9,908 nt of DNA from NCBI GenBank assembly GCA_024638545.1, contig JAHEKD010000046.1, forward strand, positions 1 to 9,908. Direction: 5' to 3'. How positions within the stretch are numbered: the first letter of the stretch is position 1; each line of letters starts with the position of its first letter. Under the pieces are notes generated by a model. The model was not told where the DNA came from and ran no database searches. It was given only the letters and a program-made list of their open reading frames with translations. Both the position numbers and the translations under genes were made by a program. Shown here in pieces: positions 1 through 6,938 of this stretch. The stretch is from Gammaproteobacteria bacterium. GTDB taxonomy: Bacteria; Pseudomonadota; Gammaproteobacteria; Arenicellales; JAHEKD01.

Positions 1-891
1 CATTGCCGAGGTTTTTGCCGTCAGGTACACAGATTCTTTAAACCTCTCCCAGGTGAGTGATCGATACAGAATTGAAAGCAATAGTCCACCCATAGCACCA
101 ACACCCGCAGCCTCAGCCGGTGTGGCAAGTCCAAATAATATACAGCCCAGTACAGACATGATCAGCACCGCCAGGGGAATGACTGAGGTGACCACCTGAA
201 TGATAATAACGCCTGCTGATGGTACATCCTCCTCCTTAGGCTTTGGTGCAAGAGATGGATTTAAAGTGGCTCGAACAATGACATACAGCATATAAAAGCC
301 TGCCAGTAACAGGCCGGGAAACATGGCGGCTGCGTAGAGTCTTAATGGCGATAATTCAGCAATTGCCGCATACACGATCAGCATGATGCTGGGCGGGATC
401 AGGATGCCAAGACAACCGCCGGCGCAGATTACACCGGATGCAAAACTTTTATCGTAGCCGGCCTTAAGCATGGCCGGTAATGCAAGCATGCCCATGAGAG
501 TGACAACCGCGCCGATGATGCCGGTGGCGGTTGCAAAGATTGCGCAGGTCGCCAACGCGGCGACTGCCATCGAGCCGGGCAGATGCCTTGCAGCAAGCTG
601 CAGGGAGAAGAACAGGCGATTAACAATATTTGCCCGCTCGACGATATAGCCCATGAACAAAAACAGCGGAATCGCAACCAGCACATCGTTGGACATCACC
701 GAAAAGGTATTTTGAACCGTTAGATCAAAAATTCGATTATCAAAAATCGTATCCATTCTCAACGGGTCGTAATAAGCGTAGTAGCCAAATGCCAGCCCCA
801 TCGCCAGCAAGGTAAAGGCAATTGGAAAGCCAAGAAGAACCATGAAAATAAACAGTCCAAGCATGAATATGGCAATTTGAGGATCAGTCAT
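1..891 (-). CDS. dctM: TRAP transporter large permease subunit DctM, C-terminus cut off by the window edge
   Basis: This is the large membrane subunit of a tripartite ATP-independent periplasmic (TRAP) transporter, which forms the ion-coupled translocation channel in the inner membrane. The frame is open from the ATG at 891 down to base 1, giving 297 residues; family members usually have over 400, so roughly the last third is missing. The protein is very hydrophobic. Visible signatures are an N-terminal helix at about residues 8-35, AIPLFLFMG at 73-81, FATATGIIGA at 119-128 and the hallmark GGCLGILIPPS at 158-168. The FATATGIIGAVV form resembles the subgroup annotated as mannitol/chloroaromatic-type (TakM/FcbT3-like), from memory of the family. 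The start overlaps the dctQ stop as ATGA (888-891), and an AAGGGA ribosome binding site lies 6 nt upstream, so translation is probably coupled to dctQ. The substrate cannot be read from this subunit. Confidence 0.93.
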   Translation of the reverse strand, partial: MTDPQIAIFMLGLFIFMVLLGFPIAFTLLAMGLAFGYYAYYDPLRMDTIFDNRIFDLTVQNTFSVMSNDVLVAIPLFLFMGYIVERANIVNRLFFSLQLAARHLPGSMAVAALATCAIFATATGIIGAVVTLMGMLALPAMLKAGYDKSFASGVICAGGCLGILIPPSIMLIVYAAIAELSPLRLYAAAMFPGLLLAGFYMLYVIVRATLNPSLAPKPKEEDVPSAGVIIIQVVTSVIPLAVLIMSVLGCILFGLATPAEAAGVGAMGGLLLSILYRSLTWERFKESVYLTAKTSAM

Positions 892-1466
892 TGCAGGTCC
901 CTTGTATCTTCTTGTTGATGCATTAACGCAGTTTCAGTCTCCTCCACATCATGCATCCGTGGCGGCCAGGCACCATCTCGAATACACATGATGCAGCGAA
1001 TGGATTCGGCCAGGCCCTGCAGGAAAATTAACAACCCGGCCACAGGAATCAGTGATTTAAAAAAGTATATTTGTATTCTGGCCGGGCTGCTCCAGCTGAC
1101 TTCCTTGTAAAACCAGGAATCTTTGGCGAAACCGAAGCCATACCAGGTCAGTGCAAATACAGCGGGCAGTAAGAACACGATATATAGCGTCAAGTCAATA
1201 GAGGCCTGGGTACGGGGTTTCATTAAACGATACAGGACATCACCGCGAACATGTGCATCCTGTGCCAGTGCATAGGCACCGGCCATCACGAACAAAGAGC
1301 CGTACATTTGTACACTCATGTCGAATGCCCAGACGGTTGGTGAGTTTAACAGGTAGCGCACAAAGACTTCGTAACAGGTTGCAAAAGTCAGTACAACAAT
1401 GCACCAGGCAAATGCCTTTCCCATCCATACACTAAGCGAATCTACAAAGTGGAGAAATTTATTCAT
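888..1466 (-). CDS. dctQ: TRAP transporter small permease subunit DctQ
   Basis: This is the small membrane subunit that pairs with DctM in the inner membrane and is needed for TRAP transport. The 192-residue protein shows four likely membrane helices at about residues 18-37, 50-69, 91-112 and 134-154. It carries the family patterns EVFVRYLLNSPTVWAFD (33-49), around the first loop, and HVRGD (72-76). The C-terminal tail of about 30 residues is charged and histidine- and glutamate-rich, and probably cytoplasmic. The ATG at 1466 is preceded by a good GAGGTG ribosome binding site, which supports this start. The gene overlaps dctM by 4 nt. On the other side it is separated from dctP by 293 bp, which is long for a TRAP operon; I see no gene or clear promoter of its own in that gap, only the hairpin next to dctP. 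Confidence 0.92.
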   Translation of the reverse strand: MNKFLHFVDSLSVWMGKAFAWCIVVLTFATCYEVFVRYLLNSPTVWAFDMSVQMYGSLFVMAGAYALAQDAHVRGDVLYRLMKPRTQASIDLTLYIVFLLPAVFALTWYGFGFAKDSWFYKEVSWSSPARIQIYFFKSLIPVAGLLIFLQGLAESIRCIMCIRDGAWPPRMHDVEETETALMHQQEDTRDLQ

Positions 1467-1708
1467 AACTGCACCTCATGTGTCAGTGGTTCATTCTAAC
1501 AGCAAACGCTGCAAAAAAATAATAATCGCCGGCACGCTAATGCAAACCTGAGATCTAATTGCCGTTGATCATGGCGCCCTAAAGAGGTAATCGTCTTGTT
1601 GCCGGGATATGCAATAGCCAGACTCACTGGTGCTTTGCAGCTCGCGCTTGAGAATCCTGGACTAAATCTTGATTGATCTGGGGAATCTCCAAGACTTCCA
1701 AAACATAG

Positions 1709-1741
1709 AACCGGGAATTTACGCTAAATAAATTCCCGGTT
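1709..1741 (-). terminator. Intercistronic hairpin just after dctP, candidate attenuating terminator
   Basis: A perfect 13-bp inverted repeat (arms 1709-1721 and 1729-1741, 7-nt loop 1722-1728) lies 18 nt downstream of the dctP stop in the direction of transcription. The core of each arm is CCGGGAATTTA or its complement. The bases after it on the minus strand (TCTATGTTTTGG) have only a broken T run, so termination would be partial. A second small palindrome, CTCTAAT-A-ATTAGAG at 1751-1765, covers the dctP stop codon itself. In transporter operons such a hairpin often lowers expression of permease genes relative to the binding protein, or protects the 3' end of the binding-protein mRNA. That role is inferred here. 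Confidence 0.6.
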
Positions 1742-1759
1742 TATATCAGTCTCTAATAA

Positions 1760-2872
1760 TTAGAGGCTCCCGAAGTAATGTTCATAAGCACCCTGATAAT
1801 TAGGTGCATTCAGCAGTTCATAACGGACCACACGTTTCGCCCAGGCTTTTTGAGACTCGAGCACTTTGGCAAAAAATTCATCTTCTGCGGCGATCCTGTC
1901 TGCCACAATGTCCCAGGCCGCCAGTTGCGCATCCATAACGGCATCTGGTGTACGATGCACTTTAACACCATGATCCGTTTCAAGTGCAATGAGGTCGTTT
2001 GAATAGCGGTCCTGGTATTTCCATGACATATCTGTGGATGCCGCTTCAGATGCATATTCCAAAATGGCCTGATGTTCTTCAGGTAATTTATTAAACAAGC
2101 CCTTGTTGAATATTATTTCAAAGGATTCCTGACTCTGGTGAAAACTGGCCAGATGGTAGTCTTTTGAGACATCCTGCATGCCAAAGTCTTTGTCAGAGGT
2201 TGGGTTGTTGAATTCTGCGGCATCAATCAGGCCACTTTTCATGGCTGGCTGGATTTCCCCGCCGGGCAATTGCACAACTGACATGCCCATTTCCTGCAGA
2301 ACATCCGCGGCCAAACCCACCGTGCGGTATTTCAAGCCCTGCATCTGGCTGGCATCGGTGATTTCTTCTTTAAACCATCCAAGCGGCTGTGCCGGCATCG
2401 GACTGTTAAAAAAGCCCACAATATCCAGTTTCAGGGCATCCATGAGTTCATAATAGAGCTCTTCACCACCACCGTATTTGATCCAGCCCAATAGCTGGTT
2501 GGCATTCCAGCCAAAACAGGGGCCTGTCCCGAATAATGATGCTGTAGGGCTTTTCGAGTACCAGTATGCTGTAACCAGATGCGCACCGTCGAGCACGCCC
2601 TTGTGGACCGCGGTCTGCATTTCTGCGGTTTTTACAACAGCATTTACAGCCAGCAAATCAATTGTTAAAGATCCACCTGACATTTTGTTCACTTTATTGA
2701 CATAGTCCTGGGCGAATTCGAGAAAAATTCCACCTCCCCATGCCGCCTGTACTTTCAGCACAGTTTGTGCTTTGCCCACGTACGGTACTGCGGCCACTGC
2801 AGCCGCTGTTCCGACAGCGCCGGTTTTGATAAAGTTGCGCCGAGAAGTATTCGTGGTTTTAGTGTCTGTCAT
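1760..2872 (-). CDS. dctP: TRAP transporter substrate-binding protein DctP, TakP-like, with Tat signal
   Basis: This is the periplasmic solute receptor that delivers substrate to DctQM. The 370-residue length fits the TakP/FcbT1 branch of the DctP family. The N-terminus has a twin-arginine motif SRRNFIK (residues 10-16), then a hydrophobic stretch at 18-32 and a likely cleavage near KA-Q (35/36), so export would be folded, via Tat. Family features include PMPAQPLGWF (158-167) and GLKYRTVG (179-186), in which Arg183 is the probable carboxylate-binding arginine. LPGGEIQPAMKSGLIDAAEF (202-221) follows. By analogy with TakP the ligand is likely a 2-oxo, hydroxy or aromatic carboxylate, but the exact ligand is unknown. 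The ATG at 2872 has an AGAGGA ribosome binding site with 8-nt spacing. It is the first gene of the operon and is divergent from trpF. Confidence 0.93.
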   Translation of the reverse strand: MTDTKTTNTSRRNFIKTGAVGTAAAVAAVPYVGKAQTVLKVQAAWGGGIFLEFAQDYVNKVNKMSGGSLTIDLLAVNAVVKTAEMQTAVHKGVLDGAHLVTAYWYSKSPTASLFGTGPCFGWNANQLLGWIKYGGGEELYYELMDALKLDIVGFFNSPMPAQPLGWFKEEITDASQMQGLKYRTVGLAADVLQEMGMSVVQLPGGEIQPAMKSGLIDAAEFNNPTSDKDFGMQDVSKDYHLASFHQSQESFEIIFNKGLFNKLPEEHQAILEYASEAASTDMSWKYQDRYSNDLIALETDHGVKVHRTPDAVMDAQLAAWDIVADRIAAEDEFFAKVLESQKAWAKRVVRYELLNAPNYQGAYEHYFGSL

Positions 2873-2933
2873 CTTTTAAGTCCTCTGTGAAGTTATAGAG
2901 TCAGGGCTAATGCCCACATAAAAATTCATGAAA

Positions 2934-3002
2934 AATAGTACATCTATTAAATGCGGAATGCAAATGACTTGAATTTAATGTGTTTTTGACGAATAGTACA
3001 TC
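2934..3002. repeat. Pair of 11-bp direct repeats upstream of dctP, candidate operator
   Basis: AATAGTACATC occurs exactly at 2934-2944 and again at 2992-3002, 58 bp apart, in the AT-rich divergent region 62 bp or more upstream of dctP. The similarity extends imperfectly to the right of each copy (AAATG, then TGCAAAT or TGCAAAA). On the dctP strand the second copy contains TACTAT, 16 nt after a TTGATT, which is a weak sigma70-like pair (4 of 6 matches each). An 8-bp palindrome TTCATGAA sits at 2925-2932 beside the first copy. The repeats are seen directly; their role as binding sites for a transporter regulator is inferred. Confidence 0.4.
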
Positions 3003-3079
3003 CAAAATGTGCAAAATCAAGAATATTTAATATATGGTATAAAAAAGTTAGAGCACCACCGGACTAAAAAAAGTAGATA

Positions 3080-3108
3080 TTGACTATGCTAGACTTCGCT
3101 ATCTTAAT
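3080..3108 (+). promoter_or_regulatory. Candidate sigma70 promoter of trpF
   Basis: TTGACT at 3080-3085 (5 of 6 to the -35 consensus) is followed by a 17-bp spacer and CTTAAT at 3103-3108 (4 of 6 to the -10 consensus). An A-rich tract at 3065-3072 just upstream could act as an UP element. Transcription would start near 3115, giving a leader of about 30 nt to the trpF ATG. The position fits the head of the housekeeping operon, but chance matches are common in AT-rich DNA. Confidence 0.4.
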
Positions 3109-3146
3109 CTGTTTATACCCTATGCTCATTGACACAATGGATATAA

Positions 3147-3812
3147 ATGCGCACGCGAATTAAAATATGTGGTATTACCCGCATTGAAGATGCTGAGCTT
3201 GTGGCAAACAGCGGTGCTGATGCACTGGGAATGATTTTTCATAAAAACAGCCCACGAAATATAACCATTAATCAGGCCCAAAATATTTGCAAAACCTCTA
3301 ACCTATATGTCACGACGGTCGCGGTTGTGGTTAACCCTGCGCAAAAGATGCTCACTCGACTGGTGAGCGAAGTGGGTATTGACCGAATCCAGTATCACGG
3401 TGATGAAACGCAACAGCTTTGTGAAAAATCTCTGCGTCCGTGGTACAAAGCGCTCAGAGTCACACAAGAAAGCGATATTATCCGGCAAGCACCGCTCTAT
3501 AGTCTGGCGCATGCATTTTTACTTGATACATATGTAAAGGGTCTGCCTGGTGGCACCGGGCAGCAGTTCGACTGGTCGATTATCAACAATTCCCGCATTA
3601 ACAAACCGATCATACTGGCAGGTGGCCTGAATCCTGATAATGTTTACAAGGCTGTGCTTTGTGTTCAGCCTTACGCCGTTGACGTCAACAGCGGTGTGGA
3701 AATTAAGCCGGGAATTAAGGATGCAAACAAAATAAACGAGTTTATAATAGCCGTGCATGAGGCTGACCAGGCACTACATAAAACACGCAATGAATCACAA
3801 AACTGCCGATGA
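3147..3812 (+). CDS. trpF: Phosphoribosylanthranilate isomerase
   Basis: TrpF isomerises N-(5-phosphoribosyl)anthranilate to the 1-deoxyribulose form (CdRP) in cytoplasmic tryptophan synthesis. The 221-residue TIM-barrel protein starts with RIKICGIT, which carries the catalytic Cys8. The catalytic Asp127 lies in [14 protein letters not shown]. Also present are SPR (35-37), IQYHGDE (81-87), [11 protein letters not shown] and VDVNSGVE near the C-terminus; the last is usually VDVSSGVE, a conservative change. The start is fixed because a TAA lies immediately before the ATG in the same frame. There is no clear ribosome binding site, only a weak GGA. The last 4 nt overlap accD as ATGA. The tail after about residue 205 is a short charged extension. 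No trpB or trpA follows, as in Pseudomonas, so TrpF is separated from the rest of the tryptophan genes here. Confidence 0.96.
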   Translation: MRTRIKICGITRIEDAELVANSGADALGMIFHKNSPRNITINQAQNICKTSNLYVTTVAVVVNPAQKMLTRLVSEVGIDRIQYHGDETQQLCEKSLRPWYKALRVTQESDIIRQAPLYSLAHAFLLDTYVKGLPGGTGQQFDWSIINNSRINKPIILAGGLNPDNVYKAVLCVQPYAVDVNSGVEIKPGIKDANKINEFIIAVHEADQALHKTRNESQNCR

Positions 3813-4741
3813 ACTGGTTTGAGAAATTAATTCCGCCTAAAATAAAGTCCAGCAGCGCAAAAAAAGGCGTACCGCAAGGCGTATGGAGTAAATGCGTCAA
3901 GTGCGATTCTGTGCTTTACAATGCAGAGCTGGAGCGTAATCAGAAAGTGTGCCCGCGATGTGGCCATCATATGAGAATAAGTGCCCGCGAACGCCTAAAA
4001 TGGCTGCTGGATGAAAATTCCATGGATGAGATTGCAGCCTCTATAAAACCCGTAGATATGCTGAAATTCCGCGATAGCAAAAAGTATAAAGACAGGCTCT
4101 CAGAGGCTCAAAAGAAGACCAAGGAGTCTGATGCACTGGTTGTTGTACGTGGTTCAATTAATGGACTGCCTGTCGTTGTTGCGGCATTCGAATTCGATTT
4201 CATGGGTGGTTCCATGGGTTCTGTTGTGGGTGAAAAGTTTGTGCTGGGCGCCCGTGAGGCGATAGCGAGGGGGTTACCCTATATCTGCTTTTCAGCAAGT
4301 GGCGGAGCGCGTATGCAGGAAGCGCTGTTTTCGCTCATGCAAATGGCAAAAACAGCTGCCAGTATTGCCCAGCTTGATGAGCAAAAACTGCCGTTTATTT
4401 CTGTACTGACCGACCCGACCATGGGTGGTGTATCAGCATCGATAGCAATGCTTGGCGATATCATCATTGCGGAACCCAATGCGTTGATCGGATTTGCAGG
4501 ACCACGCGTCATTGAGCAAACCGTAAGGGAAAAACTGCCTGATGGTTTCCAGCGTGCTGAGTTTTTACTTGACCATGGTGCAATCGATATGATTATCGAC
4601 CGTCGTGATATGGCCGTTACACTGAAGAATCTTCTCGGAATGATGCTGGCTCAATCACAAAATTCAACGCCGGCGACACAAACAGACGCAATTGAGGATA
4701 ATGATCAGCCGCCTGTCGAGCAAGCTGGCGAAAATGCCTGA
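3809..4741 (+). CDS. accD: Acetyl-CoA carboxylase carboxyltransferase subunit beta
   Basis: AccD is the beta subunit of the carboxyltransferase that, with AccA, moves CO2 from biotin carboxyl carrier protein to acetyl-CoA to make malonyl-CoA for fatty acid synthesis. The 310-residue protein has the four-cysteine zinc ribbon (Cys29, Cys32, Cys48, Cys51) near the N-terminus. The crotonase-like core follows, with [22 protein letters not shown] and PTMGGVSAS, the glycine-rich stretches that form the CoA site and oxyanion holes. [10 protein letters not shown] and the [18 protein letters not shown] segment close the domain. The last 30 or so residues are a low-complexity acidic tail rich in Gln, Asp and Glu, typical of variable AccD C-termini. 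The start overlaps the trpF stop (ATGA) with no good ribosome binding site, so translation is probably coupled. AccA, AccB and AccC are not in the window. Confidence 0.97.
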   Translation: MNWFEKLIPPKIKSSSAKKGVPQGVWSKCVKCDSVLYNAELERNQKVCPRCGHHMRISARERLKWLLDENSMDEIAASIKPVDMLKFRDSKKYKDRLSEAQKKTKESDALVVVRGSINGLPVVVAAFEFDFMGGSMGSVVGEKFVLGAREAIARGLPYICFSASGGARMQEALFSLMQMAKTAASIAQLDEQKLPFISVLTDPTMGGVSASIAMLGDIIIAEPNALIGFAGPRVIEQTVREKLPDGFQRAEFLLDHGAIDMIIDRRDMAVTLKNLLGMMLAQSQNSTPATQTDAIEDNDQPPVEQAGENA

Positions 4742-4811
4742 CAGGAAAATGAACAGCATTGCAAAGCATTTGCTGACAGAGACGGCACTCCCCCGCATGA
4801 TCGCTTGTTCC

Positions 4812-4851
4812 AGCCCTGCGTGGACCGCAGGCACACACTCATGCCTGGGCT
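4812..4851 (+). other. Hairpin-forming sequence in the accD-folC gap
   Basis: The 171-bp gap 4742-4912 is an exception in an otherwise compact operon. It contains overlapping inverted repeats. CCTGCG (4815-4820) pairs with CGCAGG (4826-4831). Alternatively CAGGCA (4828-4833) pairs with TGCCTG (4842-4847), and AGCCC (4812-4816) with GGGCT (4847-4851). These pairings exclude each other in part. The sequence after them has only short T runs (TTGCTTTGAG), so this is not a canonical terminator. It may be a processing or attenuation element, or chance. Confidence 0.3.
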
Positions 4852-4884
4852 TGCTTTGAGTCTGTGATTAAGTTCTCCAGGCCC

Positions 4885-4905
4885 TGCTCAACGGTATTTT
4901 GAGCA
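4885..4905 (+). promoter_or_regulatory. Hairpin over the folC ribosome binding site
   Basis: A perfect 7-bp inverted repeat, TGCTCAA (4885-4891) and TTGAGCA (4899-4905) with a 7-nt loop, ends 7 nt before the folC TTG codon and is followed by TTTT (4906-4909). The only ribosome binding site-like bases upstream of folC, TGAG at 4900-4903, lie in its 3' arm. It could therefore hide the site and reduce folC translation, or act as a weak terminator. The repeat is seen directly; the function is inferred. Confidence 0.4.
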
Positions 4906-4912
4906 TTTTCAG

Positions 4913-6208
4913 TTGCCAGTTCAAAACCCAAATTCGCTTCATGACTGGATGGAATATGCGCAAACCGTGCATTTTCGTTCGATTGATATGACGCTTGAGC
5001 GGATTAAAATTGTTTTTGATAAGCTCAGGCCAGATTTTTCAAACTGCGTAATTATCGTTGTTGGCGGCACAAACGGTAAAGGCTCGTCCGTGGCCATGCT
5101 GGAATCCATCTATTTAAAGGCCGGTTATACAACGGCCGCATTTACCTCGCCGCATCTGGTAAATTTTAATGAACGTTATCGATATAATGGCGAAGATTTG
5201 GCCGATAATGAACTGGTTGCCTCATTTCAGAAAATAGATAATTTACGCGAAGGTATTCCATTAACCTATTTCGAGTACGCAACGCTGGTGGCAATAGACT
5301 CGCTAGTTGAGAAAAAACCGAATGTGATAATCATGGAAACCGGTATGGGAGGGCGACTGGATGCGGTAAATGTGCTTGATCCGAATTGCGTGTTATTGAC
5401 ACATATCGCGCTGGATCATGTGCAGTGGCTGGGTGATAATCGGGAAGATATCGGTTATGAGAAGGCAGGTTTATTTCGGTCAAATACGCCGGCTGTTTGC
5501 TGTGATTATTTGCCGCCCGAACGACTCCTGGCGCACGCAAGATTAATCTCAGCTGATCTGAAATTGATCAATGCCGATTTCAATTATTCTAAAAACCAGC
5601 AAAGCTGGGACTGGCACTGCTTTGACTCAAACTACCATGAACTGCGTCACCTGCCGCCGCTCTCGATTCCAGGCAGTGCGCAGCTAAAAAATGCAGCAGG
5701 AGTTTTAATGGTGGTGCAGGTGCTGGCTGACAGGCTGCCGGTTGATGAAGCGCATATTCGCAGTGGATTAAAGAGTGCCGTTATCAAGGGCAGACTGCAA
5801 AAACTGTCTATCGGGAATCGACAAATTCTTCTGGACGTTGCCCACAACGCTGATGCAGTAACGGTACTGGACGACTATCTTTCCAGTCAGCCGACATCGG
5901 GGAGAACCATTGCCGTGCTTGGCATGTTGGCCGATAAAGATATTGCCGGGGTCATCAAACGGATATATTCAAATATAGATCAGTGGGAGTTGGCAGATTT
6001 GAACGAGGTCAGAGGCGCCAGTGCATCGCAACTAATGTCTGAGCTGCTTCAAGTTAATGAATCTGTGAAGTATAATTGTCACAATCATCCGGTAGCAGCT
6101 TTTGAGGCAGCGTTGGCTCAGGCGACGAGTAGTGACCGAATCATAGTATTTGGTTCGTTTCATACGGTAGGTAATGTGCTGGAACATCTAAACTCAGGGC
6201 GATCATAG
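4913..6208 (+). CDS. folC: Bifunctional dihydrofolate synthase / folylpolyglutamate synthase
   Basis: FolC joins glutamate to dihydropteroate to make dihydrofolate, and then adds further glutamates to reduced folates, using ATP in the cytoplasm. The 431-residue protein has the Mur-ligase-like ATP loop GGTNGKGSS (51-59), TSPHLVNFNERY (78-89), METGMGGRLDAVN (141-153), THIALDHVQWLG (163-174), KGRLQ (292-296) and DVAHNADA (308-315). The start is TTG. No ATG or GTG occurs between it and the in-frame stop at 4865-4867, and the next ATG (4949) would remove the conserved LHDW segment seen at the N-terminus of homologues. The predicted ribosome binding site is weak and lies inside a hairpin. The stop is 3 nt before dedD. 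Length and motifs are complete, so it should be functional. Confidence 0.95.
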   Translation: MPVQNPNSLHDWMEYAQTVHFRSIDMTLERIKIVFDKLRPDFSNCVIIVVGGTNGKGSSVAMLESIYLKAGYTTAAFTSPHLVNFNERYRYNGEDLADNELVASFQKIDNLREGIPLTYFEYATLVAIDSLVEKKPNVIIMETGMGGRLDAVNVLDPNCVLLTHIALDHVQWLGDNREDIGYEKAGLFRSNTPAVCCDYLPPERLLAHARLISADLKLINADFNYSKNQQSWDWHCFDSNYHELRHLPPLSIPGSAQLKNAAGVLMVVQVLADRLPVDEAHIRSGLKSAVIKGRLQKLSIGNRQILLDVAHNADAVTVLDDYLSSQPTSGRTIAVLGMLADKDIAGVIKRIYSNIDQWELADLNEVRGASASQLMSELLQVNESVKYNCHNHPVAAFEAALAQATSSDRIIVFGSFHTVGNVLEHLNSGRS

Positions 6209-6211
6209 TTT

Positions 6212-6925
6212 ATGGCAAAAGAAAATTCACAGCATGACTTTAACATTAGACATCGGTTGGTGGGCGCAGTCGTCTTGTTGGGTCTGGGGGTTATAGTGAT
6301 TCCGATGATTTTACAGGGTAAAGGTCCCGGTGCTGTTATGAAATCAGATTCGCTAACCGAAGAGGTTCAGGAATGGATAGTTGAAACTGAAGATGCTACA
6401 ACCTATACATCACGGGTCAAACCCGTCGGTGAGACGGGTGTGGCTGTGGATGAACCGCCTGAACTGCTTGAAATAGACGATGCAAGTGACAACAGCGCGG
6501 TAATCAATAACCAGGCTGCGCCGGAGTCACCACCGGTCACGGCAGTACCCGACAACCAGCCACAGGCTGTTGAGCCGGCACCAGAACCGGAACCAAAGCC
6601 TGAAAAAATACAGGAAAATTCGAATCAGGTCGCAGCGATAAAACTTCCGGAACCCGCGCCAATGACTGACTTAAAACCGGAAAACGTTGCTCGCGGATGG
6701 ATGGTGCAAGTCGGCTCCTTTTCGAAGCCCGAAAACGCTCAAAACATGATCAGCAAACTCAACGAGGGCGGTTTTGATTCACGATATGAAGTCATTACTA
6801 CTGATTCAGGACAGGTGACTCGAGTCTGGGTGGGTCCTTATGAAAAGAGGGTTACTGCCGGCAGGGCACTGGAGGCTGTCAAAGATAAAACCGGTGTCAA
6901 GGGATTTATCAAGTCGTACCCTTAG
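6212..6925 (+). CDS. dedD: SPOR-domain septal protein, DedD family
   Basis: DedD-type proteins are single-pass inner-membrane proteins whose C-terminal SPOR domain binds denuded septal peptidoglycan and helps cell constriction. The 237-residue protein has a short cytoplasmic N-terminus with basic residues just before the helix (R13, H14, R15) and one membrane helix at about 16-34. A long periplasmic linker (about 40-158) is rich in Pro, Glu, Gln and Ala, including an EPAPEPEPKPE run at 121-131. The SPOR domain (162-237) begins WMVQVGSF and includes the VWVGPY strand near 205-210. The linker is low-complexity and should diverge quickly. Spacing to folC is 3 nt and to cvpA 13 nt. The position between folC and cvpA matches dedD in E. 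coli and the SPOR gene in Pseudomonas, which is the main reason for the symbol. Confidence 0.9.
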   Translation: MAKENSQHDFNIRHRLVGAVVLLGLGVIVIPMILQGKGPGAVMKSDSLTEEVQEWIVETEDATTYTSRVKPVGETGVAVDEPPELLEIDDASDNSAVINNQAAPESPPVTAVPDNQPQAVEPAPEPEPKPEKIQENSNQVAAIKLPEPAPMTDLKPENVARGWMVQVGSFSKPENAQNMISKLNEGGFDSRYEVITTDSGQVTRVWVGPYEKRVTAGRALEAVKDKTGVKGFIKSYP

Positions 6926-6938
6926 AATGTAGCTATTA

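Noticed and set aside
429..686. 85-residue minus-strand open frame
   Set aside because: It lies in another frame inside dctM, whose own frame carries the conserved GILIPPS and FATATG motifs.
1778..2705. Several plus-strand frames of 74-91 residues
   Set aside because: They are antisense to dctP, which has a full set of family motifs across the same bases.
3129..3147. TTGACA at 3129-3134 with a TATAAA-like stretch next to the trpF ATG
   Set aside because: The two boxes are only about 7 bp apart, far too close for a sigma70 promoter.
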